From NCBI GenBank assembly GCA_030446545.1, contig JAUJNB010000004.1, positions 62,372 through 126,371 of the forward strand: a DNA stretch of 64,000 nt, read 5' to 3'. The notes under the pieces are model-generated. The model was not told the DNA's origin, did not search any database, and saw only the letters and a list, made by a program, of their open reading frames with translations. Position numbers and translations under genes: made by a program. The stretch is from Acidimicrobiales bacterium (GTDB lineage Bacteria; Actinomycetota; Acidimicrobiia; Acidimicrobiales; CADCSY01). This document shows, piece after piece, positions 25,613 through 33,595 of the stretch (the first letter of the stretch is position 1; each line of letters opens with the position of its first letter).

Positions 25613-26107
25613 ATGAGGCCTCGACGCATCTCTCCGTCGCCCGGCCAGGAGTCGGTGTGGGACTACCCCCGTCCTCCCGCCGTGGAGCCGGTGACCCGAC
25701 GGGTGCGGGTGGTGCTGGCCGGCGTCACCGTCGCCGACTCGACCGCGGCGCTGCGGGTGCTCGAGACCAGCCATCCGCCCAACTACTACCTGCCGCCCGG
25801 CGACGTGGACCACGAGCTCGTCCAGGCCACGGCCCGCCGGTCGTTCTGCGAGTTCAAGGGGCTGGCCCACTACTGGACGGTGTCCGCCGGCGGCCGGGTC
25901 GAGCAGGACGTGGCCTGGAGCTATCCCCAACCCAGCCCCGGCTACCGGGCCCTGGCCGACCACGTGGCCTTCTACGCCGCCCGCATGGACGAGTGCTGGG
26001 TGGGCGACGAGCTGGCCACGCCCCAGCCCGGTGGCTTCTACGGCGGTTGGGTCACGTCGGAGGTGGTGGGCCCGTTCAAGGGCGTCCCCGGCTCCATGGG
26101 CTGGTGA
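25613..26107 (+). CDS. DUF427 domain-containing protein
   Basis: A 164-residue soluble protein of the DUF427 family, a small beta-rich fold of unknown biochemical role found widely in actinobacteria. The typical blocks are visible: VWDYPRPPAVEP, VRVVLAGVTVADSTAALRVL, HPPNYYLPPGDVD, FCEFKGLAHYWTV and ALADHVAFYAARMDECWVG, followed by GGFYGGWVTSEVVGPFKG. The ATG at 25613 lies ten bases from the divergent gene start, with no Shine-Dalgarno sequence visible, so the message may be leaderless. No pathway can be assigned. Confidence 0.88.
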   Translation: MRPRRISPSPGQESVWDYPRPPAVEPVTRRVRVVLAGVTVADSTAALRVLETSHPPNYYLPPGDVDHELVQATARRSFCEFKGLAHYWTVSAGGRVEQDVAWSYPQPSPGYRALADHVAFYAARMDECWVGDELATPQPGGFYGGWVTSEVVGPFKGVPGSMGW

Positions 26108-26189
26108 CGGCGCCTCCTCGGGTCACGGGCCGAGGCGTTCCTGAGCGTCGAGCTCCTCGAGTGAGCCTCGCTTGCCGCTGGACGGGGGT

Positions 26190-26831
26190 TCAGGCCCCCT
26201 CGATGCGGCGGAGCAGGTAGTCGGGGACCCGGTCGAGCGTGCAGCCCAGGCGGACGGCGCCCTGGACCACCTCGCCCTCGAGCGGGCAGGGGAAGAAGTC
26301 GGCTCCGGGCAGGGCGACGGAGAGGTCGGGCAGGGGGCCGAGCTCGAAGCGGACCTCTCCGTTGGCCACCTCCACGTCGCTGCCCGCCGTCTGTCCGGCC
26401 AGGGTGGCCTCGGCCCGGCCCGGCGTGAGGGTGAGGTCGATCCCGCCGACCGGCGAGGCGTCTTCCAGGTCGGCCTCGGTGATCACCGCCGTCAGCTCTC
26501 CCCGGTCGACCCGCTCCAGGTCGATCTCGCCGTCGAAGAGCGCCCGACGGGCCACCTCGATGCCCGTCACCTCCACCAGGACCCGGTCGATGGTCAGCTC
26601 GGGACGGGCCACCTCCTCCAGGGTGACGACCAGGCGCCGCACCTCACCGGTGGCCAGGCCCTGGGCCACGACGGGAAACCCGTCCAGCTCGGCCTGCACC
26701 GATCCCGCCTCGGGAACCTTGGTCGAGACCCGCTGCTCGATCTCCTCCTCGAGGCGGGGAGGCACCACGACCTCGGCGGCCACCACGACGATCGCCACCA
26801 TCACGACCAGCACCAGCACCAGGCGGGTCAC
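26190..26831 (-). CDS. LmeA/DUF2993 family phospholipid-binding protein
   Basis: A 213-residue protein with an N-terminal membrane anchor or uncleaved signal (about residues 3-20, hydrophobic and Val-rich). VVPPRLEEEIEQRV, the run SVQAELDGFPVVAQGLATGE and the alternating hydrophobic strands that follow match the DUF2993 family. LmeA, the characterised mycobacterial member, binds phosphoinositides in the periplasm and supports mannan elongation in lipoglycans. Here the ligand is unknown. The GTG start overlaps the larE stop (GTGA), so the two are translationally coupled although their roles look unrelated. The gene end is convergent with the DUF427 gene. Confidence 0.85.
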   Translation of the reverse strand: MTRLVLVLVVMVAIVVVAAEVVVPPRLEEEIEQRVSTKVPEAGSVQAELDGFPVVAQGLATGEVRRLVVTLEEVARPELTIDRVLVEVTGIEVARRALFDGEIDLERVDRGELTAVITEADLEDASPVGGIDLTLTPGRAEATLAGQTAGSDVEVANGEVRFELGPLPDLSVALPGADFFPCPLEGEVVQGAVRLGCTLDRVPDYLLRRIEGA

Positions 26832-27640
26832 AGGGCGCCGTTGAGGTTGCCCGAGCGAAAGCCCTCGAGGTCGAGGGTGACGTAGCGGTAGCCGGCGGCC
26901 TGCACCGCGGCCACCACCTCGGTCCGACGCCGGAGGGCCTGGGCCAGGTCGTCGAGGGCCAGTTCGACCCGGGCCAGGTCGCCGTAGTGGCGCACCCGGA
27001 GCTGGCCGAACCCCAGCCGGCGCAGGGCCGACTCGGCCGCCGCCACCTCGGCCAGCACCCCCACCGTCACCGGCGTGCCATAGGGCACGCGTGACGCCAG
27101 ACAGGCGGCCGCCGGCTTGTCCCAGGTGCGCAGTCCGAGCAACCGGGAGGCCGAGCGCACGTCGCCTTTGGTGAAGCCGGCCTCGACCAGGGGGAACACC
27201 GCGCCGGCGGCGGCAGCCGCCGCCTGGCCGGGCCGGTGATCGCCCAGGTCGTCCACGTTGACCCCCAGCACCACGGTGGCCCGCTCCGCCTGGGCGAGGG
27301 GGGTGAGCGCGGCCATGAGGGCCGACTTGCAGTGGGCACAGCGTTGCCCGTCGTTGGCCACGTAGGCCGGATCGGCCATCTCATCGGTGACCACGGCCCG
27401 CCAGCGCAGGCTCCACTCCGCGGCCAGGGTGGCGCAGTCGTGTTGCTCCTCAGGGGCCAGCGACGGTGACACCGCCGTCGCCGCCAACGTGGCCCCGGCG
27501 CCCAGGGTGTCCTGGGCCACCCACGCCAACAGCGATGAGTCGGCCCCTCCACTGAAAGCCACCACCACCCGCCCCAGCCGGCGAAGTTCGAGGCGCAGAC
27601 CGTCGAGGCGGGGCCCGTCCGGCCCGCTCACGTGCACCAC
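26828..27640 (-). CDS. larE: ATP-dependent sacrificial sulfur transferase LarE-like
   Basis: A 270-residue PP-loop ATPase. SGGADSSLLAW (30-40) is the PP-loop that adenylates the substrate. NDGQRCAHCKSALM (97-110) and NVDDLGDHRPGQAAA (128-142) are LarE blocks. KPAAACLASRVPYG (175-188) includes Cys180, at the position of the sulfur-donating Cys of characterised LarE, which sacrifices its own sulfur to the nickel-pincer nucleotide cofactor. Cys101 and Cys104 could form an extra sulfur or iron-sulfur site. The larA, larB and larC genes are absent from this window. The gene is divergent from livJ. Confidence 0.88.
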   Translation of the reverse strand: MVHVSGPDGPRLDGLRLELRRLGRVVVAFSGGADSSLLAWVAQDTLGAGATLAATAVSPSLAPEEQHDCATLAAEWSLRWRAVVTDEMADPAYVANDGQRCAHCKSALMAALTPLAQAERATVVLGVNVDDLGDHRPGQAAAAAAGAVFPLVEAGFTKGDVRSASRLLGLRTWDKPAAACLASRVPYGTPVTVGVLAEVAAAESALRRLGFGQLRVRHYGDLARVELALDDLAQALRRRTEVVAAVQAAGYRYVTLDLEGFRSGNLNGAL

Positions 27641-27733
27641 GGGGAGGAGGCCTTTGCTTCGCGCACCCTGTCATCCTGGCACCTCCGTGCGTATCATCCT
27701 GCTTCTCAGGACCGGCGAACGAGGGGGACGACC

Positions 27734-28936
27734 GTGGGCCGACGTGGGATAGGTGGACGGAGCCTCGCCGTGGGGATGGTGATGGCGCTGGTGCTCAGCG
27801 GGTGCGGCGGTGGGGGCGACGACCAGGACTCGGCCGGCGGTGGCGACGATCCGGCCGGCGAAACGGTCACCATCGCCTTCATGGGTGCGCTCACGGGTGA
27901 CAGTGCCAACCTCGGGATCAACGTCCGCGACGCGATGGAGCTGGCCGTCGATCAGGCCAACGCCACGGGCGACGGTCCCACCATCGCCATCAAGGAGTTC
28001 GACACCGCCGGTGATCCGGCGCAGGCCGGGACGGTGAAGGACCAGGTGATCGGCGACGACGACGTGGTGGCGGTCGTGGGGCCGGTGTTCTCCGGTGAGA
28101 CCAAGGCCGTCATCCCCTCCTTCGAGGACGCCGGACTGCCCATGATCAGCCCGTCGGCCACCAACAAGGACCTTCCCGACATCGTGCCCGGCAGCTCGGT
28201 GTTCCACCGCATCATCGCCGACGACGCCCTGCAGGCCAGCGGTGTGGCCTCCTACATCACCGACACGCTGGCCCCGTCGTCCATCGTCTTCGTGCACGAC
28301 AACACCGAGTACGGCAAGGGGCTCACCGACGACGTGGCCAGCCTGGTCACCGGGGCGGGGGTGACGGCGGCCACCGACGCCCCACTGACGCTGGACCCCG
28401 ATGCCCAGGACTTCTCCTCCACGGTGAACGCGGTCAACGGCGCCGATCCCGAGGTGCTTTTCTACGGGGGCTACTACACCGAGGCGGGCCGGTTCAAGAA
28501 GCAGCTGACCGACGCCGGTTTCACCGGGACCTTCGTGAGCGGGGACGGGTCGCTCGACCCCGGCTTCATCGCCGCCGCCGGCGCCGAAGCCGCCGAGGGC
28601 GCCCGGCTCAGCTGCCCGTGCAACCTGGCCTTCCAGGAGTCCGAGGGCAACCTCAAGGAGTTCTTCGACAACCACACCGAGGAGGTGGGCCGGGAACCGG
28701 GCCTCTACTCGCCTGAGGGCTACGACGCCGCCAACATCCTCATTCAGGGCATCAAGGCCGGCAACACCGACCGGGCCAGCCTGGTCAGCTACCTGGAGGA
28801 GGACTTCACCAGCTACGAGGGCGTCTCCAAGACCGTGGAGTTCGCCGACAACGGCAACGTCACCTCGAAGGACTTCTTCGTGTTCGAGGTGACGGACGGG
28901 GCCTTTGCCGCGGTAGAGACGGTGACGGTCGACTGA
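27734..28936 (+). CDS. livJ: Branched-chain amino acid type ABC transporter, substrate-binding lipoprotein
   Basis: A 400-residue periplasmic-type binding protein. The signal ends in LVLSGC with the lipidated Cys24, then a Gly, Asp-rich linker. TIAFMGALTGDSANLGINV starts the type I binding fold and NVRDAMELAVDQAN follows. AVVGPVFSGETKAVIPSFED and ISPSATNKDLPD form the ligand cleft of LivJ-like proteins. FVHDNTEYGKGL is the second-lobe motif. The ligand may be a branched-chain amino acid or another small amide or carboxylate; it cannot be decided here. The start is the GTG at 27734, preceded by GAGGGGG. A strong hairpin separates it from the permease genes. Confidence 0.93.
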   Translation: MGRRGIGGRSLAVGMVMALVLSGCGGGGDDQDSAGGGDDPAGETVTIAFMGALTGDSANLGINVRDAMELAVDQANATGDGPTIAIKEFDTAGDPAQAGTVKDQVIGDDDVVAVVGPVFSGETKAVIPSFEDAGLPMISPSATNKDLPDIVPGSSVFHRIIADDALQASGVASYITDTLAPSSIVFVHDNTEYGKGLTDDVASLVTGAGVTAATDAPLTLDPDAQDFSSTVNAVNGADPEVLFYGGYYTEAGRFKKQLTDAGFTGTFVSGDGSLDPGFIAAAGAEAAEGARLSCPCNLAFQESEGNLKEFFDNHTEEVGREPGLYSPEGYDAANILIQGIKAGNTDRASLVSYLEEDFTSYEGVSKTVEFADNGNVTSKDFFVFEVTDGAFAAVETVTVD

Positions 28937-28948
28937 GCGTCCGCTAGC

Positions 28949-28975
28949 GGGGTGGGGCGAGCTTCGCCCCACCCC
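28949..28975 (+). promoter_or_regulatory. Intercistronic GC-rich hairpin between livJ and livH
   Basis: Twelve perfectly paired bases, 28949-28960 (GGGGTGGGGCGA) with 28964-28975, around a 3-base loop. It lies 13 bases after the livJ stop. There is no U-run, so it is more likely a partial terminator or an mRNA 3'-end stabiliser that keeps binding-protein message in excess over permease message, a common arrangement in ABC operons (inference). It overlaps the only conventional start codon of livH. Confidence 0.75.
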
Positions 28976-29953
28976 CCGCGCTTCGAAGGGATCACCATCG
29001 ACGCCTGCTTCCGGTGCCTGGTCGACCAGTTCGGCCCTCAGACCGTCGACGGCCTCACCCTGGGTGCCATCTACGCCCTGGTCGCCCTCGGCTACACGCT
29101 CGTCTACGGCGTGCTCCGGCTGATCAACTTCGCCCACTCCGAGATCTTCATGGTGGGGGTCTTCGCCAGCCTCTTCGCCCTGCACGCCCTGGGCATCGAC
29201 ACCGGCGACCCCACCCGCTCGGGCTTGGCCCTGGTGGCCACGTTGGTGGCGGTGATGCTGGCGGCCATGGCCGCCTCGGGACTCACCGCCGTGGCCATGG
29301 AACGGGTCGCCTACCGGCCCCTGCGCAACCGCGGGGCGCCGCGCCTGGCCGCCCTCATCACCGCCATCGGGATCTCGCTGTTCCTCCAGGAGCTGTTCGC
29401 GGCCCGCTACAAGCGGGAGCAACTGGGCTTCCCCAGGGTGCTCGAGAAGCGTCAGCTGTTCGAGTTCGCCGGCGCCAACATCCGCACCGACAAGGTGCTG
29501 GTGTTCGTGTCCGCCCTGGTGTTGATGGTGGCGCTCGACCGCTTCGTCAACCACTCCCGCCTGGGCCGGGGCATCCGGGCCACGGCCCAGGACCCGGAGA
29601 CGGCGTCGCTCATGGGCGTCGACATCAACCGGGTGGTGATGCTCACCTTCATGCTGGGAGGGCTGCTCGCCGGCGCCGCAGGAACGCTCTTCGGGGTGTT
29701 CTTCGAGACGGCCCGCTACAACATCGGGTTCCTGCTCGGCATCAAGGCCTTCACCGCGGCGGTGCTGGGTGGCATCGGCAACATTCGCGGTGCCGTGCTC
29801 GGCGGGCTGTCCCTCGGGTTGCTGGAGAACTGGGGGGCTACGGTGCTCGGCGGCGAGTGGAAGGACGTGTTCGCCTTCACGGTGCTGGTGTTGGTGTTGC
29901 TCCTGCGGCCCACCGGGCTCCTGGGCGAGAGCTTGGGCCGGGCCCGGGCATGA
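28952..29953 (+). CDS. livH: Branched-chain amino acid type ABC transporter, permease LivH
   Basis: A permease of up to 333 residues with about eight hydrophobic helices. GLTLGAIYALVALGYTLVYG is the family N-terminal signature. ERVAYRPLRNRGAPRLAALI and GRGIRATAQDPETASLMGV (the cytoplasmic EAA-like coupling loop) confirm LivH. The start is a problem. The only ATG, GTG or TTG upstream of the first helix in frame is the GTG at 28952, which lies inside a strong hairpin and encodes an atypical HPPRFEG leader. An ATC at 28997, six bases after GAAGGG, would give an N terminus of normal length (MDACFRCLVDQ). The stop overlaps the next start (ATGA). Confidence 0.92.
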   Translation: MGRASPHPPRFEGITIDACFRCLVDQFGPQTVDGLTLGAIYALVALGYTLVYGVLRLINFAHSEIFMVGVFASLFALHALGIDTGDPTRSGLALVATLVAVMLAAMAASGLTAVAMERVAYRPLRNRGAPRLAALITAIGISLFLQELFAARYKREQLGFPRVLEKRQLFEFAGANIRTDKVLVFVSALVLMVALDRFVNHSRLGRGIRATAQDPETASLMGVDINRVVMLTFMLGGLLAGAAGTLFGVFFETARYNIGFLLGIKAFTAAVLGGIGNIRGAVLGGLSLGLLENWGATVLGGEWKDVFAFTVLVLVLLLRPTGLLGESLGRARA

Positions 29954-32016
29954 CGGAGGTGGCGGCGGCGCTGCGGCAGCGGTGGCGGCAGTCACCGCCG
30001 ATCACCGAAGCCGTCGGGCGCTGGTGGCAACGCCAGCGATGGGTGGTCAAGGCCCTCGTGGTGCTCCCGGTGGTGATCGTCGCGGTGATCGTGCCCCCCA
30101 CCCTTCCGCCCCTGTGGCAGAGCGCCCTGTTCTCACCGATCGGCCTCTACGTCCTCCTGGCCCTCGGGCTCAACGTCGTGGTCGGTTCGGCCGGGCTGCT
30201 CGACTTCGGCTACGTCGCCTTTTTTGCTGTCGGCGCCTACACCACCGCTGTCCTCACCACCACCGCGGGATGGTCGTCGTGGCAGGCCCTCCCTGCGGCC
30301 GTTGGCCTGGCCATGCTGGCGGGCGTGGTGCTCGGCGCCCCCACGCTGCGGTTGCGGGGCGACTACCTGGCCATTGTGACCCTGGGGTTCGGCGAGATCG
30401 TGCGCATCGTGGCCCAGAACAGCGCGTCGTTGGGGGAGGCCCGCGGTATCACCCGAATCCCCCACCCGTCGCCGCTGGCCGGCGTAGCCTTCGAGTTCAA
30501 ACCGCTGCCCTACTACTACCTGACCCTGGTGGCCGTCGCCGTGACCGTCGCCGTGTTCGTGCGCATCGGTCGGTCCCGGGTGGGAAGGGCGTGGTCGGCC
30601 ATCCGTGAGGACGAGGACACGGCCGAGGCCATGGGCGTGCCCACCTTCCGAATGAAGCTGTGGGCCTTCGCCGTCGGGGCGTCGACCGCCGGGTTGGCCG
30701 GGTGGCTCTTCGCCAGCCGGGCCAGCTTCATCAATCCGGACAACTTCCTCTTCTTCTTCTCGGTGCTGATCCTCTCGGCCGTCGTGCTCGGAGGGATGGG
30801 GTCGATCCCCGGCGCGGTGGCAGGCGGTCTGGCCGTGGCCTTCCTCCCCGAGTACCTCCGTGATCTGGCTGCCGGCGAGACGCTGACCAGGTGGCTGAAC
30901 GTGCTGACCGGAGGCGAGGTCGGCTCCATCACCGAATACCGGGTGATGCTCTTCGGGGCGGCGCTGGTGGTGGTCATGATCTTCCGGCCCCAGGGACTGA
31001 TCCCCAGCCGGCGTCGGGCGTCAGAGCTGGCCGATCCCGGCTCGGGATCGTCGATGGCCGCCAACCCAGAGGCCGTCGCCGAGGCGTCTGCGCTGGAACC
31101 GGTCGACCCGGAGGGGGACACGGAGCGTCCGCCGGTCGGCCAGGGTGGTGGTGGCGGCGGCGGCGGCGGCGAAGGCGAGCTCCCCGTCGCCCTGGCGTCC
31201 GCGGCCCTCGCCTCGACCGACCTGCCGGACGGGGAACCGGACGTGGTGTTGAGACTGGGCGAGGTGACCATGACCTTCGGCGGTGTGGTCGCACTCGACC
31301 GGGTCTCGCTGTCGGTCCACCGGGGCCAGATCTACGGTGTCATCGGGCCCAACGGCGCCGGCAAGACCACCGTGTTCAACTGCGTCACCGGGGTGTTCCG
31401 GCCCGACTCGGGAACCATCACCGGCAACGGCCGGTCATTGGTGGGACGCAAGCCCCACCGCATCACCGCCGCCGGCGTCACCCGCACCTTCCAGAACGTC
31501 CGGCTGTTCCCCGACATGACCGCCCTCGAGAACGTTCTGGTGGGAGCCGATGCCCGGCACCGGACCAGCGTGCCCGGTGCGGTGTTGAGACTGCCCCGCC
31601 ATCGCCGTGAAGAGCGGGCCGGCGCCGAGGAGGCCGAACGGCTCCTGCGGTACGTAGGTATCGGCGGGCGGGGCGCCGAGGTCGCCCGCAACCTGTCCTA
31701 CGGTGACCAGCGACGTCTGGAGATCGCCAGGGCAGTGGCCACCGGTCCGACCGTTCTGCTCCTCGATGAACCGGCCGCCGGCATGAACCCGTCGGAGAAG
31801 CGGGTGCTCATCGACCTGATCCACCAGCTCCATCGTTCGGGTCTCACGCTCGTGCTCATCGAGCACGATGTCGGCCTGGTGATGGAGGTGTGCCAGCGCG
31901 TCGCCGTGCTCGACTTCGGCACCAAGATCGCCGACGGTCCGCCTGCCGAGGTCCGCGCCGATCCCCGGGTCATCGAGGCCTATCTGGGGGTGGCGGCCGA
32001 TGCTCCTCGAGCTTGA
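29950..32016 (+). CDS. LivM-LivG fusion: permease joined to ABC ATPase
   Basis: A 688-residue fusion. Residues 1 to about 355 are a LivM permease with GLNVVVGSAGLLDFGYVAFF, the block RGDYLAIVTLGFGEIVRIV and the loop SAIREDEDTAEAMGV. A linker of about 70 residues follows, rich in Ala, Glu and Pro and containing nine consecutive Gly near residue 400. Residues from about 430 are a LivG ATPase: Walker A GPNGAGKTT near 465, signature LSYGDQRRLEIARA near 582 and Walker B VLLLDEPAAGMNP near 601. Usually these are two genes. The single frame is uninterrupted. The start ATG overlaps the livH stop and the end overlaps livF by 17 bases, so the operon is tightly coupled. Confidence 0.94.
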   Translation: MTEVAAALRQRWRQSPPITEAVGRWWQRQRWVVKALVVLPVVIVAVIVPPTLPPLWQSALFSPIGLYVLLALGLNVVVGSAGLLDFGYVAFFAVGAYTTAVLTTTAGWSSWQALPAAVGLAMLAGVVLGAPTLRLRGDYLAIVTLGFGEIVRIVAQNSASLGEARGITRIPHPSPLAGVAFEFKPLPYYYLTLVAVAVTVAVFVRIGRSRVGRAWSAIREDEDTAEAMGVPTFRMKLWAFAVGASTAGLAGWLFASRASFINPDNFLFFFSVLILSAVVLGGMGSIPGAVAGGLAVAFLPEYLRDLAAGETLTRWLNVLTGGEVGSITEYRVMLFGAALVVVMIFRPQGLIPSRRRASELADPGSGSSMAANPEAVAEASALEPVDPEGDTERPPVGQGGGGGGGGGEGELPVALASAALASTDLPDGEPDVVLRLGEVTMTFGGVVALDRVSLSVHRGQIYGVIGPNGAGKTTVFNCVTGVFRPDSGTITGNGRSLVGRKPHRITAAGVTRTFQNVRLFPDMTALENVLVGADARHRTSVPGAVLRLPRHRREERAGAEEAERLLRYVGIGGRGAEVARNLSYGDQRRLEIARAVATGPTVLLLDEPAAGMNPSEKRVLIDLIHQLHRSGLTLVLIEHDVGLVMEVCQRVAVLDFGTKIADGPPAEVRADPRVIEAYLGVAADAPRA

Positions 32017-32755
32017 CGACGTCGGCGTCCACTACGGACGGATCGAGGCCCTCAAGGGCGTGTCCCTCGGCGTGGACGAGGGCGAGATCGTCACCCTGAT
32101 CGGGAGCAACGGTGCCGGAAAGACCACCCTGCTCAAGACCATCTCCGGCCTGCGTCCCATGTCGAGCGGTCGCATCAGCTTCGACGGCGTCGAGCTGGCC
32201 GGGGTTCCCGCCCACCGCCTCGTCAGCATGGGCATCTCCCAGGCACCCGAGGGACGGGGGATCTTTCCCGGCATGTCCGTGATGGAGAACCTGGAGATGG
32301 GCGCCTACAACCGGGCCGGAGGGCGCGGGGCCTTCGCCCGCAACCTGGAGCGGGTCATGGGCCTGTTCCCCCGACTCGACGAGCGCCGCTCCCAGCCCGG
32401 AGGCACGCTGTCGGGCGGGGAGCAGCAGATGGTGGCGATCGGACGGGCGTTGATGGCCGAACCCCGGGTGCTGTTGCTCGACGAGCCGTCGATGGGCTTG
32501 GCACCCAAGCTGGTGGCGCAGATCTTCTCCATCATCGAGGAGATCAACCGGCAGGGCACCACCGTCTTGTTGGTCGAGCAGAACGCCGCCCAGGCCCTCC
32601 GTTTGGCCGACCGGGCCTATGTGTTGGAGTCCGGTCGGGTGGTACGGCACGCGCCAGCCGCAGAGCTCCTGGACGACGAGTCGGTGCGGGCGGCCTACCT
32701 GGGTGGTGACGTGGGAGGATCAGCGGCCGAGGTCGGCGACGGCACCGGTGCCTGA
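32000..32755 (+). CDS. livF: Branched-chain amino acid type ABC transporter, ATPase LivF
   Basis: A 251-residue ABC ATPase. LLELDDVGVHYGRIEALKGV opens the domain, Walker A is GSNGAGKTT (about 35-43), ISQAPEGRGIFPGMSVMENL is characteristic of LivF, the signature is LSGGEQQMVAIGRALM and Walker B is VLLLDEPSMGLAP. LVEQNAAQALRLADRAYVLE closes the domain. The C-terminal tail is slightly extended (YLGGDVGGSAAEVGDG). It should pair with the LivG half of the fusion to energise uptake through LivH and LivM. It is the last gene of the liv operon and is convergent, at eight bases, with hemQ. Confidence 0.95.
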   Translation: MLLELDDVGVHYGRIEALKGVSLGVDEGEIVTLIGSNGAGKTTLLKTISGLRPMSSGRISFDGVELAGVPAHRLVSMGISQAPEGRGIFPGMSVMENLEMGAYNRAGGRGAFARNLERVMGLFPRLDERRSQPGGTLSGGEQQMVAIGRALMAEPRVLLLDEPSMGLAPKLVAQIFSIIEEINRQGTTVLLVEQNAAQALRLADRAYVLESGRVVRHAPAAELLDDESVRAAYLGGDVGGSAAEVGDGTGA

Positions 32756-32763
32756 CCCCGCTC

Positions 32764-33456
32764 TCAGGTGAGGCCGACCTCGTCGAGGACCTCGTCGAGG
32801 GGGGCGACCAGGCCCGTGGTGAAGGGCCCGAAGTCGGCGTAGAGGGCCGAGCCGGCGTCGAAGCGCATGGTGTGGACGCACTCCTTGAGATCGTCGGGAT
32901 GCACCCCGAAGAGGGTGACCGCCCACTCGAAGTCGTCGAGCCCGGTGGAACCGGTCACGAGCTGGAGCACCCGCCCGGCGAAGGCCCGACCGCTCTTGCC
33001 GTGGTCGTACATGAGCTCGAGCCGCTGGTCGTAGGGCAGTGTGTACCAGTTCTGCCCGACGTTGCGGCGCTTGGACATGGGATAGAAGCACAGGGCCGGC
33101 ATGCCGTCGGGGGGGAGGGTCGGGTAGAGGCGCTCCCGCTTGGCCCGCTCGGGCACCTCCTTGGCGTACTCCGAGACCTCGGTGAGCGAGACGTAGGAGT
33201 CGGCGATCTCCAGACCCGCGGCCTGGAGGTCGCGCTGGAGGCGTCGGAGCTGGCGCAGATCCGGGCCGATGGCCAGAAACCCGAGGTCGGCCTTGTGGCC
33301 GAGCACCGAGAAGGGCACGACCTGGTGCTCTCCGTCCCCACCCTGCTTGACGGCGACGGTCACGGCCTCTCGATCGGCGTGGGGACGCAACCGGCAGAAG
33401 AGATGGAGCACGGCCAGCCCCTCGGAGGGGACGACCGGCTGCTGGGGCTCGGGCAC
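32764..33456 (-). CDS. hemQ: Coproheme decarboxylase HemQ (ChdC)
   Basis: A 230-residue protein of the chlorite dismutase superfamily that oxidatively decarboxylates coproheme III to haem b, the final step of the coproporphyrin-dependent pathway. LCFYPMSKRRNVGQNWY (122-138) includes Tyr125, the expected catalytic tyrosine, and LMYDHGKSGRAFAG (148-161) includes His152, the expected proximal haem ligand. SEYAKEVPERAKRERLYP lies between the two half-barrels. The actinobacterial length and motifs argue for ChdC rather than a true chlorite dismutase. GTG start at 33456. Other haem genes are not in this window. Confidence 0.94.
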   Translation of the reverse strand: MPEPQQPVVPSEGLAVLHLFCRLRPHADREAVTVAVKQGGDGEHQVVPFSVLGHKADLGFLAIGPDLRQLRRLQRDLQAAGLEIADSYVSLTEVSEYAKEVPERAKRERLYPTLPPDGMPALCFYPMSKRRNVGQNWYTLPYDQRLELMYDHGKSGRAFAGRVLQLVTGSTGLDDFEWAVTLFGVHPDDLKECVHTMRFDAGSALYADFGPFTTGLVAPLDEVLDEVGLT

Positions 33457-33595
33457 GCCTTTACGCTACCGGCCCGAAACCGGCCCGCCCGCTCGGGTGG
33501 CCGAGGCGCTGACCACACTGACGGCTACCTCCCCTTTCGTGTCGCTGCACGCAAGGAGCAGGCGATGGGTCACCGACGTACGACGACGCAGGTGG

